DNA from: Lachnospiraceae bacterium
GTDB lineage: Bacteria; Bacillota; Clostridia; Lachnospirales; Lachnospiraceae
Assembly (NCBI GenBank): GCA_017620155.1
Contig: JAFZQY010000075.1
Location: 1-43,522, forward strand
Direction: 5' to 3'
Length of the DNA: 43,522 bases
Below the pieces are notes generated by a model, which was given only the letters and a program-made list of their open reading frames with translations, had not been told where the DNA came from and searched no databases. Positions 25,394-32,537 of the stretch are shown here, piece after piece. The position numbers and the translations under genes are program-made. The first letter of the stretch is position 1. Each line of letters opens with the position of its first letter.

Positions 25394-27423
25394 GTATTAA
25401 AAACCTCTTTGATGCTGTCATAGTGGAGGAAGACTCCGTCCGCGCCGAGTTCCGCGATATCAGATGCCTTTGCGAGCATGTAGCCGTCAGCCTCTTCACG
25501 CTGTATCTGAACCTGATCGTCATCAAAGTCCATCACGAAGCGGTATACATCCACGAAATAATTATCGCCCTCTTCCGGGTTGTCGCGCTTATATGAGAAC
25601 ATGTATCCGCCCTCAGCGCCGCTTACATCAAGTCCGGTCTCCTCACGGATCTCTCTTACGACGGCGTCATAGGATTTCTCGCCTGCCATCGCAGCGCCTC
25701 CCGATACCTCCCACCATCCGGGAGCCCAGGACTTGCTCATCACGCGCCTGGTGACCAGGAATTCGCCCGTCGGCTTCATCACGACACCGAGAACGGTCAG
25801 GTGATAGTCGCCTTCCTTCATCGTGAAGTCGTTTCTCTTCATCGTGCGTCCGGTAGGTTCCTTGTTCGCATCGTATATATCCCAGAGTTCGTCGGCCTTC
25901 TCAGCCTTATTCTCCTCTACATCATCGGTGCCAGGCACCGTTTCAACCTCTTCCGTGGTGCCAGGCACCGTCTCGGCTGCCGGCTCCGCAGAAGCGTTTG
26001 CCGCCACTTTAGCCTCTTTAGCTGCAGCGAGTTCGGCTGCATTCACTGCCGGAGCCAGATCCGCTGCATCGGGCACCTCGCCCATATACGAGATCACGCG
26101 GTTTCTTCCGCTCTCCTTGGCGAAATATAACAGTTCGTCGGCTGCGGTGATCTCCGCATCGGCGCTTCTTTCAGGATCACCCTCGACTATGCCGTAACTC
26201 ATCGTGAAACGGATCGTCTGCGCCCCGAATTCTACGCTTGATGCACGGATCTCGCGAAGAATGTTCCACATATGCTCCTTCGCCTCTTCGAGTTTCATAT
26301 CTTCTATTATGAACAGGAATTCCTCGCCGCCCCATCTGATCGCCGTGCCTTTGCCGGCCATCCGGTCGCTCAGTATCCTTGCGACCTCCTTGAGCACGGC
26401 ATCACCTGCATCATGGCCGTATGTATCGTTGACCTTTTTGAAAAAGTCGATATCGCCCATCGCTATGCAGTAGGTCTGTCCGTATTTATCGGCCGCGCGC
26501 CTGATCTGCTCGATCTTCTGGTTTCCGCTACGCCTGTTATTTAAATTCGTGAGCGGGTCTTTTTCCACTAATTTCTTAAGGGCGCCCCGCACGAAAAGTG
26601 CGCAACGGCCCATATCTCCGACCTCATCCTCACGGTTTAGTACGCTCTGATCAAGATTACCGTCCAGCCGTCCGCTGGCCATCGATCCCATGAAATCCTT
26701 GAGCTTATCCAAATGCTCCACGAGCTTCGATGTGTAACCCGTCATCCAAAGAGCCGCGAACAGGCCTGCTATGACGATGATCGCACCGTATACGGCCGAC
26801 AGCCTGTATACATACCCAAGCGTCTCACTGAAGGGCCGTCCGACACCTATCATGCCGATGCATGTCCCGTCGGATGTGAAGATCGGCGTATACTGCACGC
26901 AGTATCTGACCTTCTCTATCGTCACATCATTGAAAAAGCACTCTTTTCCGCCGATCAGGACCTCCGAAGAGATCTTGTTGTTGGCTATCGTACCCGTCAC
27001 GGGCTTCCCGCTGCTGTCATTTATCGTGGAGATCATGCGGGTATCATAGAAGAAAAGCGAGATCTCGGTGCCGGTCTCTCTGGCCACATGCTCAACGAAC
27101 GATGTGTCCTCTGAGATCACCTCGTCGCCTTTCTTAAGATATGCGCGTTCCTGGGCCTCATCGATCAGCAGGTTATATTCGCCGGGATACATGTCATCAA
27201 AGTAGGTAAGTATCATCATCGACACATGCGTAAGATCCCCCTGCATCTCCTTCTGGAGAGCGCGCGTATATATGGCGATGCTCGCACACAAAAAGACGAT
27301 CCCGAGTACGATTATCGTAAGGATTGTCCTTAACAGAAACGCCTTTTTCAGGCCGCCCTCGCCTTTGAGCTCTACTTCGTCGATTGTGGTCGGCATTACG
27401 GTCGATCTGGGTTTTTCTTTCAT
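25390..27423 (-). CDS. Membrane diguanylate cyclase fused to a Nudix hydrolase
   Basis: A 677-residue protein with an unusual architecture. One membrane helix (about 27-50), an outside sensor region of the Cache type (55-205), a second helix (206-228), and a HAMP linker (229-282) lead to a GGDEF domain (285-447). That domain has an intact GGEEF (365-369) and GDIDFFKKVNDTYGH, so it should make c-di-GMP; the RxxD feedback site is missing. An Ala/Glu-rich linker with two VPGT units follows. Residues 511-677 are a Nudix domain with a perfect box: Gly576-x5-Glu582-x7-Arg-Glu-Ile-Arg-Glu-Glu-Thr-Gly-Leu598. The WDIYDANKEPTGR and GDYHLTV parts resemble IDI/YfcD-like Nudix proteins. GGAGG precedes the ATG. 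Confidence 0.95.
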   Translation of the reverse strand: MKEKPRSTVMPTTIDEVELKGEGGLKKAFLLRTILTIIVLGIVFLCASIAIYTRALQKEMQGDLTHVSMMILTYFDDMYPGEYNLLIDEAQERAYLKKGDEVISEDTSFVEHVARETGTEISLFFYDTRMISTINDSSGKPVTGTIANNKISSEVLIGGKECFFNDVTIEKVRYCVQYTPIFTSDGTCIGMIGVGRPFSETLGYVYRLSAVYGAIIVIAGLFAALWMTGYTSKLVEHLDKLKDFMGSMASGRLDGNLDQSVLNREDEVGDMGRCALFVRGALKKLVEKDPLTNLNNRRSGNQKIEQIRRAADKYGQTYCIAMGDIDFFKKVNDTYGHDAGDAVLKEVARILSDRMAGKGTAIRWGGEEFLFIIEDMKLEEAKEHMWNILREIRASSVEFGAQTIRFTMSYGIVEGDPERSADAEITAADELLYFAKESGRNRVISYMGEVPDAADLAPAVNAAELAAAKEAKVAANASAEPAAETVPGTTEEVETVPGTDDVEENKAEKADELWDIYDANKEPTGRTMKRNDFTMKEGDYHLTVLGVVMKPTGEFLVTRRVMSKSWAPGWWEVSGGAAMAGEKSYDAVVREIREETGLDVSGAEGGYMFSYKRDNPEEGDNYFVDVYRFVMDFDDDQVQIQREEADGYMLAKASDIAELGADGVFLHYDSIKEVFNT
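25926..25971. repeat. Two palindromic repeats, 30-base period, in the GGDEF-Nudix linker
   Basis: The 13-base palindrome GGTGCC-A-GGCACC occurs at 25927-25939 and again at 25957-25969, exactly 30 bases apart. Read on the coding strand it gives Val-Pro-Gly-Thr twice, 10 residues apart (486-489 and 496-499). I noticed no other copy in the window. It may be a simple in-frame duplication or an inserted repeat element. Confidence 0.8.
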
Positions 27424-27452
27424 AGTCTGCCTCCGATGTGCATATATATACT

Positions 27453-27485
27453 ATGATACCACTATCAGGGTATCTGTGGTATACT
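27453..27485. promoter_or_regulatory. Divergent extended -10 promoters built on one inverted repeat
   Basis: ATACCAC (27456-27462) and GTGGTAT (27476-27482) are a perfect inverted repeat. Rightwards it yields TGG-TATACT (27477-27485) and leftwards TGG-TATCAT (27461-27453), each 5 of 6 to TATAAT with the extended TGn. The rightward start would fall at or beside the ATG at 27491; the leftward leader to the GGDEF-Nudix gene would be about 24 bases with GGAGG. No good -35 boxes are seen. A repressor bound here would control both genes. Confidence 0.5.
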
Positions 27486-27490
27486 TGTGC

Positions 27491-28033
27491 ATGGCTATGA
27501 AAAAACTAAAATCTCACTCACAATCACATAAACGCGTACTTGGCGTGGTCGGGGTTATCTGTATGCTTGCCCTGCTCTGCCAGGGCTGCACCGAAAAGAC
27601 CGTCCCGCTCGCATCGGCATTAAGCATGGATTCGGAAGGAAACACAGGCCTCGGCATCCACGCCGGCTCCACATACGATGAATGGGCCACCGCTTACGGT
27701 TCATACGAAGTGCAGGTTGCGGACGGCGAGAACTATGTCCCCTACACAGTCGATATTCCCGAAGAAAGAAAAGAAAATTCCGAGGATGCCGAACCTATCC
27801 CTCATGACGGCAGGTTCATGATCGCTGCCTTTTACATCGACGATGTACCCACCAGCGTGAAGGATATCGCTGCAGCAGAAGGCGTGAGCACCGAAGAACT
27901 GGCCGACCACCTTGCATCACCCGAATACCTGGCTGATCACACCGTGGTCTTCAGATACATGATATTCATAATACAGGACGATGTCGTAAACAATATCGCC
28001 TGTGATTATCTGGATTACAACGCAGAATTATAA
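27491..28033 (+). CDS. Small predicted lipoprotein of unknown function
   Basis: About 180 residues from the ATG at 27491; a second in-frame ATG is at 27497. A basic start (MKKLKSHSQSHKR), a hydrophobic stretch (VLGVVGVICMLALL) and Cys33 in LCQGC suggest a lipoprotein signal, although the lipobox is not classical. The mature part is acidic (PEERKENSEDAEPIPHD) and ends in a region with VVFRYMIFIIQDDVV. I recognise no family. There is no Shine-Dalgarno sequence, and a -10 box ends 5 bases before the ATG, so the mRNA may be leaderless. The frame is also open upstream to 27272, but that part is antisense to the GGDEF-Nudix gene and has no ribosome site. It precedes the GH13 gene by 48 bases. Confidence 0.72.
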   Translation: MAMKKLKSHSQSHKRVLGVVGVICMLALLCQGCTEKTVPLASALSMDSEGNTGLGIHAGSTYDEWATAYGSYEVQVADGENYVPYTVDIPEERKENSEDAEPIPHDGRFMIAAFYIDDVPTSVKDIAAAEGVSTEELADHLASPEYLADHTVVFRYMIFIIQDDVVNNIACDYLDYNAEL

Positions 28034-28081
28034 AAACATGGATAGAGTCCTATCTCATCCATGAAGACAGGAGGAACTATC

Positions 28082-29395
28082 ATGTGGGCATATGAAAGCG
28101 TATTCTATCAGATCTATCCGTTAGGCTTCTGCGGAGCCCCCTTTGAAAACGACGGCATCTGTGAGCACCGCATACTGAAGGTCCTTGACTGGATCCCTCA
28201 TATGAAAAAGCTCGGCATCAATGCCATCTACTTTTCCCCGATATTCGAATCCGATACCCACGGCTACAATACAAGAGACTATACGAAGCTCGATACCAGA
28301 CTCGGCACTAATGATGATTTCAAAAAAGTCTGCGACGCGCTTCACGCTGAAGGCATCCGCATAGTCTTAGACGGCGTGTTCAACCATGTCGGCCGCGGAT
28401 TTTGGGCATTTCAGGATGTCCTGAAAAACAGGGAAAACTCCCCCTACAGATGGTGGTTTGCCAATATCAGTTTCGAAGGCAATTCGAATTATAACGACGG
28501 CCTCTGGTACGAAGGCTGGGAAGGAAACTACGACCTGGTCAAGTTAAACCTCGGAAACGAAGATGTTGTGCAGCATATCTTCTCAGCCGTAAAAGGATGG
28601 GTAGATGAATTCGATATCGATGGCCTGCGGCTCGACGTGGCTTACTGCCTGCCCGACGAATTCTGCAGACGCCTGCGCGGCTACTGTGACACCCTCAAAG
28701 AGGATTTCTTCATCCTCGGTGAAGTGCTCCACGGCGAATACGGACGCATGCTCGAAGCCAAGAATATCCACTCCGTGACCAACTACCAGTGCTATAAAGG
28801 CCTGCACTCCGCCTTTAACTCAATGAACATGTTCGAGATCATCCACTCTCTCGCCCGTCTCTTTGGGCCCGAGGACTGGACGGTCGCACGCGGCAGACAC
28901 CTCTTAAGCTTCATCGACAATCACGATGTCTCCAGAGCCGCTTCTATAATCAATAATCCCGCGCATCTGCCGCTGACCTACGCCATGATCTACGGAATGC
29001 CGGGAATTCCGTGCGTATATTACGGAAGCGAGTGGGGAGAAAAAGCCGATAAGTCCCAGGGCGATCCCGCCCTGCGCGTAAGCTTCGATGCGCCTCAGTG
29101 GAATGAGCTCACCGATTTCATCGCGAAGCTCTCGGAAGAAAAAAAAGGATCCGAAGCCTTAAACTACGGTGGCTTCAGATCCGTTGTCCTTACCAATAAA
29201 CAGTGCATCTTCGAAAGAAAGTCGGAGAACGAGCGCGTTCTCGTAGCGATAAACGCCGATTCGGAAGCCTACACGGCTCACTTTGATGCGGGCTGCGGCC
29301 AGGCCGTCGACCTCATAACCGGCGAGACCCACGATTTCGGAGGCGGCTCGCTCATGGAGCCCTATTCAGCTCACTTCTGGAAATGTGAGCGATAG
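28082..29395 (+). CDS. GH13 alpha-amylase family enzyme (cytoplasmic)
   Basis: A 437-residue glycoside hydrolase acting on alpha-glucans or maltodextrins. The start is the ATG at 28082, with AGGAGG just upstream; a longer frame to 28061 is less likely. The four GH13 regions are DGVFNH (97-102), GLRLDVAY with nucleophile Asp185, GEVLH with acid/base Glu214, and FIDNHD with Asp282. No signal peptide is present, so it works inside the cell, like neopullulanase or cyclomaltodextrinase types. The C-terminal beta domain is short (about 365-437). It probably shares a transcript with the lipoprotein gene. The exact bond specificity cannot be assigned. Confidence 0.94.
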   Translation: MWAYESVFYQIYPLGFCGAPFENDGICEHRILKVLDWIPHMKKLGINAIYFSPIFESDTHGYNTRDYTKLDTRLGTNDDFKKVCDALHAEGIRIVLDGVFNHVGRGFWAFQDVLKNRENSPYRWWFANISFEGNSNYNDGLWYEGWEGNYDLVKLNLGNEDVVQHIFSAVKGWVDEFDIDGLRLDVAYCLPDEFCRRLRGYCDTLKEDFFILGEVLHGEYGRMLEAKNIHSVTNYQCYKGLHSAFNSMNMFEIIHSLARLFGPEDWTVARGRHLLSFIDNHDVSRAASIINNPAHLPLTYAMIYGMPGIPCVYYGSEWGEKADKSQGDPALRVSFDAPQWNELTDFIAKLSEEKKGSEALNYGGFRSVVLTNKQCIFERKSENERVLVAINADSEAYTAHFDAGCGQAVDLITGETHDFGGGSLMEPYSAHFWKCER

Positions 29396-29400
29396 TAAAG

Positions 29401-29422
29401 CGGGCGCGCATATGTGCGCCCG
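29401..29422. terminator. 22-base GC-rich palindrome between convergent genes
   Basis: Positions 29401-29411 and 29412-29422 are inverted copies with one mismatched position (CGGGCGCGCAT against ATGTGCGCCCG). It lies 5 bases after the GH13 stop and just before the end of the DUF6062-like gene, so it can serve as a two-way terminator. U-tracts on both sides are weak. Confidence 0.6.
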
Positions 29423-29425
29423 ATG

Positions 29426-30190
29426 TTACTTCGCCTGTTTGTATACGGGATCGGCGGGGTAACCGCCCTTGAGTTTCTGCATGCCGCGCTGGATCGCGTC
29501 CTTGGACGATTTCCAGTCGGCATCTTTGTTCCGATAGTCGAATTTCTCGACCATCCAGGCCACATCGTCGCTGATGCGGTCCATGTTCTCCTCCATGAGT
29601 TTGAACATCGCGGCGAAGAATTCTTTTTTCTCGGAATCCTTGAGGTGGAGTTCTGCGTATTCGCAGAGGTCTCCGAAATGAGTCAGGCAGAAGCCCTTGG
29701 ATGATAAGATGCGGTTACGGAAGTCCGAGTCCTTATCGTACATGGTCAGGAAAGTATCCAGATATCTGTCGTATTCGTTCGCGAAGTGGTTGCAGATATA
29801 GCAGCTCTTTTCCCTGCCCTCGATCCAGGCGCTGACCGAATTGGTCTTGCCGCTTCCGCCCCTCAATCTATCCTTTAAGGAGATCTTCGAAGGACCATAG
29901 GATGCAAACTCCTTCTTCATCTCGCCTATCGTGCGCATATAGTGGGTCTTCAGGATCCATGCGTTGCCCAGGGTGTTGCCGTAGTCAAACATCTTCTTAA
30001 AATGCGTGCGGCAAAAGCCCGCGCGGTCGGTCATGTCACGGATATCGGCCTCCATATATGAGCTGCCGGAGCCTAAGACGAAGTCCATCAGGTCCTGCTC
30101 GATATTTCGCTCGATATAGCAGAAAGGGCACTCATCATGCGCGTTCACGGCATCGTTTAACGGTATCGTATAGAGTTTTTCTTTTGACAT
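29426..30190 (-). CDS. DUF6062-like protein with two CxxC/CxTH modules
   Basis: A 254-residue cytoplasmic protein from the ATG at 30190, which has GGGGGG 5 to 6 bases upstream; an upstream ATG at 30211 lacks a ribosome site. It shows an internal duplication: Cys21-x2-Cys24 then Gly-Phe-Cys60-x2-His63, and Cys130-x2-Cys133 then Gly-Phe-Cys168-x2-His171, with nearly the same spacing (36 and 35 residues). Each set could hold one metal ion. I recall this pattern as family DUF6062, whose function is unknown, but the family name is from memory. It is a single gene, convergent with the GH13 gene and divergent from the TetR regulator. Confidence 0.8.
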   Translation of the reverse strand: MSKEKLYTIPLNDAVNAHDECPFCYIERNIEQDLMDFVLGSGSSYMEADIRDMTDRAGFCRTHFKKMFDYGNTLGNAWILKTHYMRTIGEMKKEFASYGPSKISLKDRLRGGSGKTNSVSAWIEGREKSCYICNHFANEYDRYLDTFLTMYDKDSDFRNRILSSKGFCLTHFGDLCEYAELHLKDSEKKEFFAAMFKLMEENMDRISDDVAWMVEKFDYRNKDADWKSSKDAIQRGMQKLKGGYPADPVYKQAK

Positions 30191-30236
30191 ATCGTCCCCC
30201 CAAGGCGGCATCAGGCGCCGTCATAATTTTTCCTAA

Positions 30237-30242
30237 ATTATA
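30237..30242 (-). promoter_or_regulatory. Probable -10 box of the DUF6062-like gene
   Basis: A perfect TATAAT on the minus strand (30242-30237) would start transcription near 30230, about 40 bases before the ATG at 30190. No convincing -35 box lies at 16-18 bases; TTGTGA is 20 bases away. Confidence 0.4.
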
Positions 30243-30346
30243 TGTTCAAAGATTGGTACTATTCACAAAATTTATTCTAATTGTACTCCTATAATAATAT
30301 CTCCACAACATATAGTATGCACCGAAAGCCTCGCCGAAATTGACTA

Positions 30347-30375
30347 TTGAAGCGCTTTTTTCGCTATGATATAGT
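30347..30375 (+). promoter_or_regulatory. Sigma-A type promoter of the TetR-LEA pair
   Basis: TTGAAG (30347-30352) is followed after exactly 17 bases by TATAGT (30370-30375). The predicted start of transcription, near 30382, coincides with the first base of an inverted repeat suited to a TetR-family operator. Confidence 0.65.
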
Positions 30376-30381
30376 TGAAAA

Positions 30382-30396
30382 TGACCGTTCGGGTCA
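30382..30396. promoter_or_regulatory. Operator-like inverted repeat at the TetR transcription start
   Basis: TGACC (30382-30386) and GGTCA (30392-30396) flank a 5-base centre, directly after the -10 box. Position and symmetry suit autorepression by the TetR protein encoded 26 bases downstream. Confidence 0.6.
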
Positions 30397-30421
30397 CTAT
30401 AAAAAACAAGGCGATTTTCTA

Positions 30422-31021
30422 ATGAACGAAAAGTTTTTTGATCTGAAAAAAGAGAAGCAGGACCGCATCATAAACGCAGCCCTGAAGGTATTCGCGGAGA
30501 ACGGATACCGCCACTGCTCAACCGATGATATCGTGCACGAAGCAGGCATCAGCAAGGGTCTTTTATTCCACTATTTCGGTTCCAAGATGAACCTCTATGA
30601 ATTCCTCTATGATTACTGTGTCAAGTTCCTGAGCATGGAGCTCAAGGGCAGTATCAGTTCGGATGAAAAAGACTATTTTAACATTATGCAGAATGCCGAG
30701 ACAGCCAAGAGAAATGTTCTTCGCAGCTACCCTCACATGCAGGCTTTCATCGACCGCAGCATGTCCGAGGATGATGAGGATGCGATAGACAACACCTCCA
30801 ACCTCAGGGAAGAGCTTCAGTCCATATACGACGGACTGCTCGGGCGGGTGGATTCATCCAGCTTCCGCAAGGAGGCCGATCCGGCTCAGGTGCACACGAT
30901 GCTTCAGGCTACGCTGAGCACCATCATGAGGGACCAGCTTCAATCGACCGCTTTCAATCCTGATCACTATTATGACGAAGGAATGAAATATATTAATATG
31001 CTCAGAAGCATATGTTATTAA
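30422..31021 (+). CDS. TetR-family transcriptional regulator
   Basis: A 199-residue regulator. The start is set at the ATG at 30422, after AAGG about a dozen bases upstream; the frame stays open to 30347, but that part overlaps the promoter. The N-terminal helix-turn-helix is typical: KKEKQDRIINAALKVFAENG then TDDIVHEAGISKGLLFHYFG (about 9-52). The rest is a helical ligand-binding and dimer domain with no recognised ligand. It has its own promoter and operator-like repeat and is followed after 30 bases by the LEA-like gene, which it most likely controls. TetR proteins usually repress until a small molecule binds. Confidence 0.93.
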   Translation: MNEKFFDLKKEKQDRIINAALKVFAENGYRHCSTDDIVHEAGISKGLLFHYFGSKMNLYEFLYDYCVKFLSMELKGSISSDEKDYFNIMQNAETAKRNVLRSYPHMQAFIDRSMSEDDEDAIDNTSNLREELQSIYDGLLGRVDSSSFRKEADPAQVHTMLQATLSTIMRDQLQSTAFNPDHYYDEGMKYINMLRSICY

Positions 31022-31051
31022 TCAACACTGATATATGAAAGGAGATCTATC

Positions 31052-31639
31052 ATGGCAAAAGGACTGGGAAAAGTAATCCTGACAAGCAGTATACTCGCAG
31101 GAGCTGCTTTGGGCTCATATATGTTCTTCAAGAAGGAAGGACTTATCGATGAGGAAAAGACACCTGCCGAAAACGCCATCAATATCCGTAACAGAGTGAC
31201 TGCGGATGCAGCAGAGTATTTTAACAGGGACCGTTCCTATGTAGATCTTAATGAGGACGGCACCGAGAAGGCTGCCGAGGTTTCACCGGATAACATAGTT
31301 AAGCACGCAGCAGACAGCATTACCGCCGCTAAGGATAAGGTTGTCGAGAGCGTTAAGAACGTGACCGGAAGCATGGCAGAAGGCCTGGAAAAGGCAGCCG
31401 AGAATACCGAGAAGGCTTTTGAAAAGGCAAAAGAAGCCGCAGCAGATGCTGTAGAAGATGTAGCTGAAGCCGCTGAAGAAAAAGCTGAGGAAATAAAAGA
31501 AGCAGCTGAGGAAAAAGCCGAGGAAGTTAAAGAAGCCGCAGAAGACTTCACACCCGGGATCCAAGCCGACAAAATAGCTGCCGACAGCAAAGCCATCGGC
31601 AGCAAAGTAAGCGAAGAATTCTTTAATGATGAGGCTTAA
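31052..31639 (+). CDS. Membrane-anchored LEA-like/YtxH-type helical protein
   Basis: A 195-residue protein with an N-terminal hydrophobic segment (about 6-26, LGKVILTSSILAGAALGSYM) followed by a highly charged, Ala/Glu/Lys-rich amphipathic part. Residues 140-161 hold two near-identical 11-residue units (AAEEKAEEIKE and AAEEKAEEVKE), the periodicity of group 3 LEA and apolipoprotein-like proteins. The N-terminal layout resembles YtxH general-stress proteins. Such proteins are linked to desiccation or membrane stress, but the role here is inferred. AAAGGAG precedes the ATG. It lies 30 bases after the TetR gene, as its probable target, and ends 8 bases before the DUF2225 gene, which is convergent. 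Confidence 0.8.
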   Translation: MAKGLGKVILTSSILAGAALGSYMFFKKEGLIDEEKTPAENAINIRNRVTADAAEYFNRDRSYVDLNEDGTEKAAEVSPDNIVKHAADSITAAKDKVVESVKNVTGSMAEGLEKAAENTEKAFEKAKEAAADAVEDVAEAAEEKAEEIKEAAEEKAEEVKEAAEDFTPGIQADKIAADSKAIGSKVSEEFFNDEA

Positions 31640-31647
31640 GCAGATCT

Positions 31648-32520
31648 TTATGCCCGTCCCTTTGCTTTAAGGATCGCATCTTTAAGATCCAGAGCCTTAT
31701 CCTTCATACGAGAAGATATATTTCTGTTAGTTAGCAGGCTGCCGACGAGTTTGGCAGCCTGATCGTATTTCTCGAAGTCTACTGACAAAGCTGCGATCAG
31801 ATAATCGAGAGTCATCTCATCCATGCCGCATATCGGTGGGGTTTCAGTAGCACGTGCCGAAACAAAGCCCTCGAGCGCACTTTCGAGGAAATCTCTCTCC
31901 ATCGTTTTGGTCCGCTCATACTCCTCTTTATAGTCAGCATCAGCCGGATCCAAGTTCTCCGCGCGGCTGCGAAGCGTCCATCCGGCTCTTAAGCAGATAT
32001 AGGCCTTTTCTGCAGGTTTTGCCTGCTTGACCATGGCATTGGCCAGAGCCATCTGATATCTTTCCAGCGCCTCATCATAAGAATACGTGTCTCCGGTGTA
32101 CTTTTTCGATACGAAGTTGACCGATATTCCTTCTTTGATCTTCTTGCGCTGGGTTTCGGTAATTCCCTGCCAGTATCTGGTGATCGCCGCGCATCCGCAT
32201 ATCGGACACATCACCACATCATATTTCAGTGGCTCGATATGCTCATATCTGGGTCTTAAATCCCTGTCGGTACCCACGAGTCTTGCCTTGCTCGCCTTAA
32301 CTGTCAGAGCCTTGAACTCCTTTTCGCAGACCGGGCAGGTATAGCTCTTTTCAAAAACATAATCCGATTCTTTTATTTCGGGAGCGGCCGGTTTAGCAGG
32401 AGCTTCAGGCACCTCTTCCGGTATCTCCTCTTCTTCTTTTTCTTTGGCCGGGGGCGCATAGAGATCCATGTCTTCCAGATTGCCAAGTCCCAGGCCGTTT
32501 AATCCTGACAATAACCCCAT
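31648..32520 (-). CDS. DUF2225 family protein
   Basis: A 290-residue cytoplasmic protein of unknown function. Two Cys pairs, CPVCEKEF and CPICGCAAI, resemble a zinc ribbon and are followed by a TPR-like helical region (ALERYQMALANAMVKQAKPAEKAYICLRAGWTLR). This arrangement is that of DUF2225 proteins in Firmicutes. The N-terminus is preceded by an acidic Glu/Pro/Ala-rich stretch (about 22-50). AGGAGAT precedes the ATG. It lies 17 bases after glnS on the same strand and is likely the last gene of the purine-glnS run. Confidence 0.87.
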   Translation of the reverse strand: MGLLSGLNGLGLGNLEDMDLYAPPAKEKEEEEIPEEVPEAPAKPAAPEIKESDYVFEKSYTCPVCEKEFKALTVKASKARLVGTDRDLRPRYEHIEPLKYDVVMCPICGCAAITRYWQGITETQRKKIKEGISVNFVSKKYTGDTYSYDEALERYQMALANAMVKQAKPAEKAYICLRAGWTLRSRAENLDPADADYKEEYERTKTMERDFLESALEGFVSARATETPPICGMDEMTLDYLIAALSVDFEKYDQAAKLVGSLLTNRNISSRMKDKALDLKDAILKAKGRA

Positions 32521-32537
32521 ATCAATATCTCCTGTTA

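Noticed and set aside
25926-25971. CRISPR-like or insertion-sequence repeat
   Set aside because: Only two copies, in frame within a gene, with no spacers, no transposase and no target duplication.
31237-31605. Ser/Ala- or Phe/Cys-rich minus-strand frames
   Set aside because: They are the antisense readings of the repetitive LEA-like gene; repeats naturally leave all frames open.
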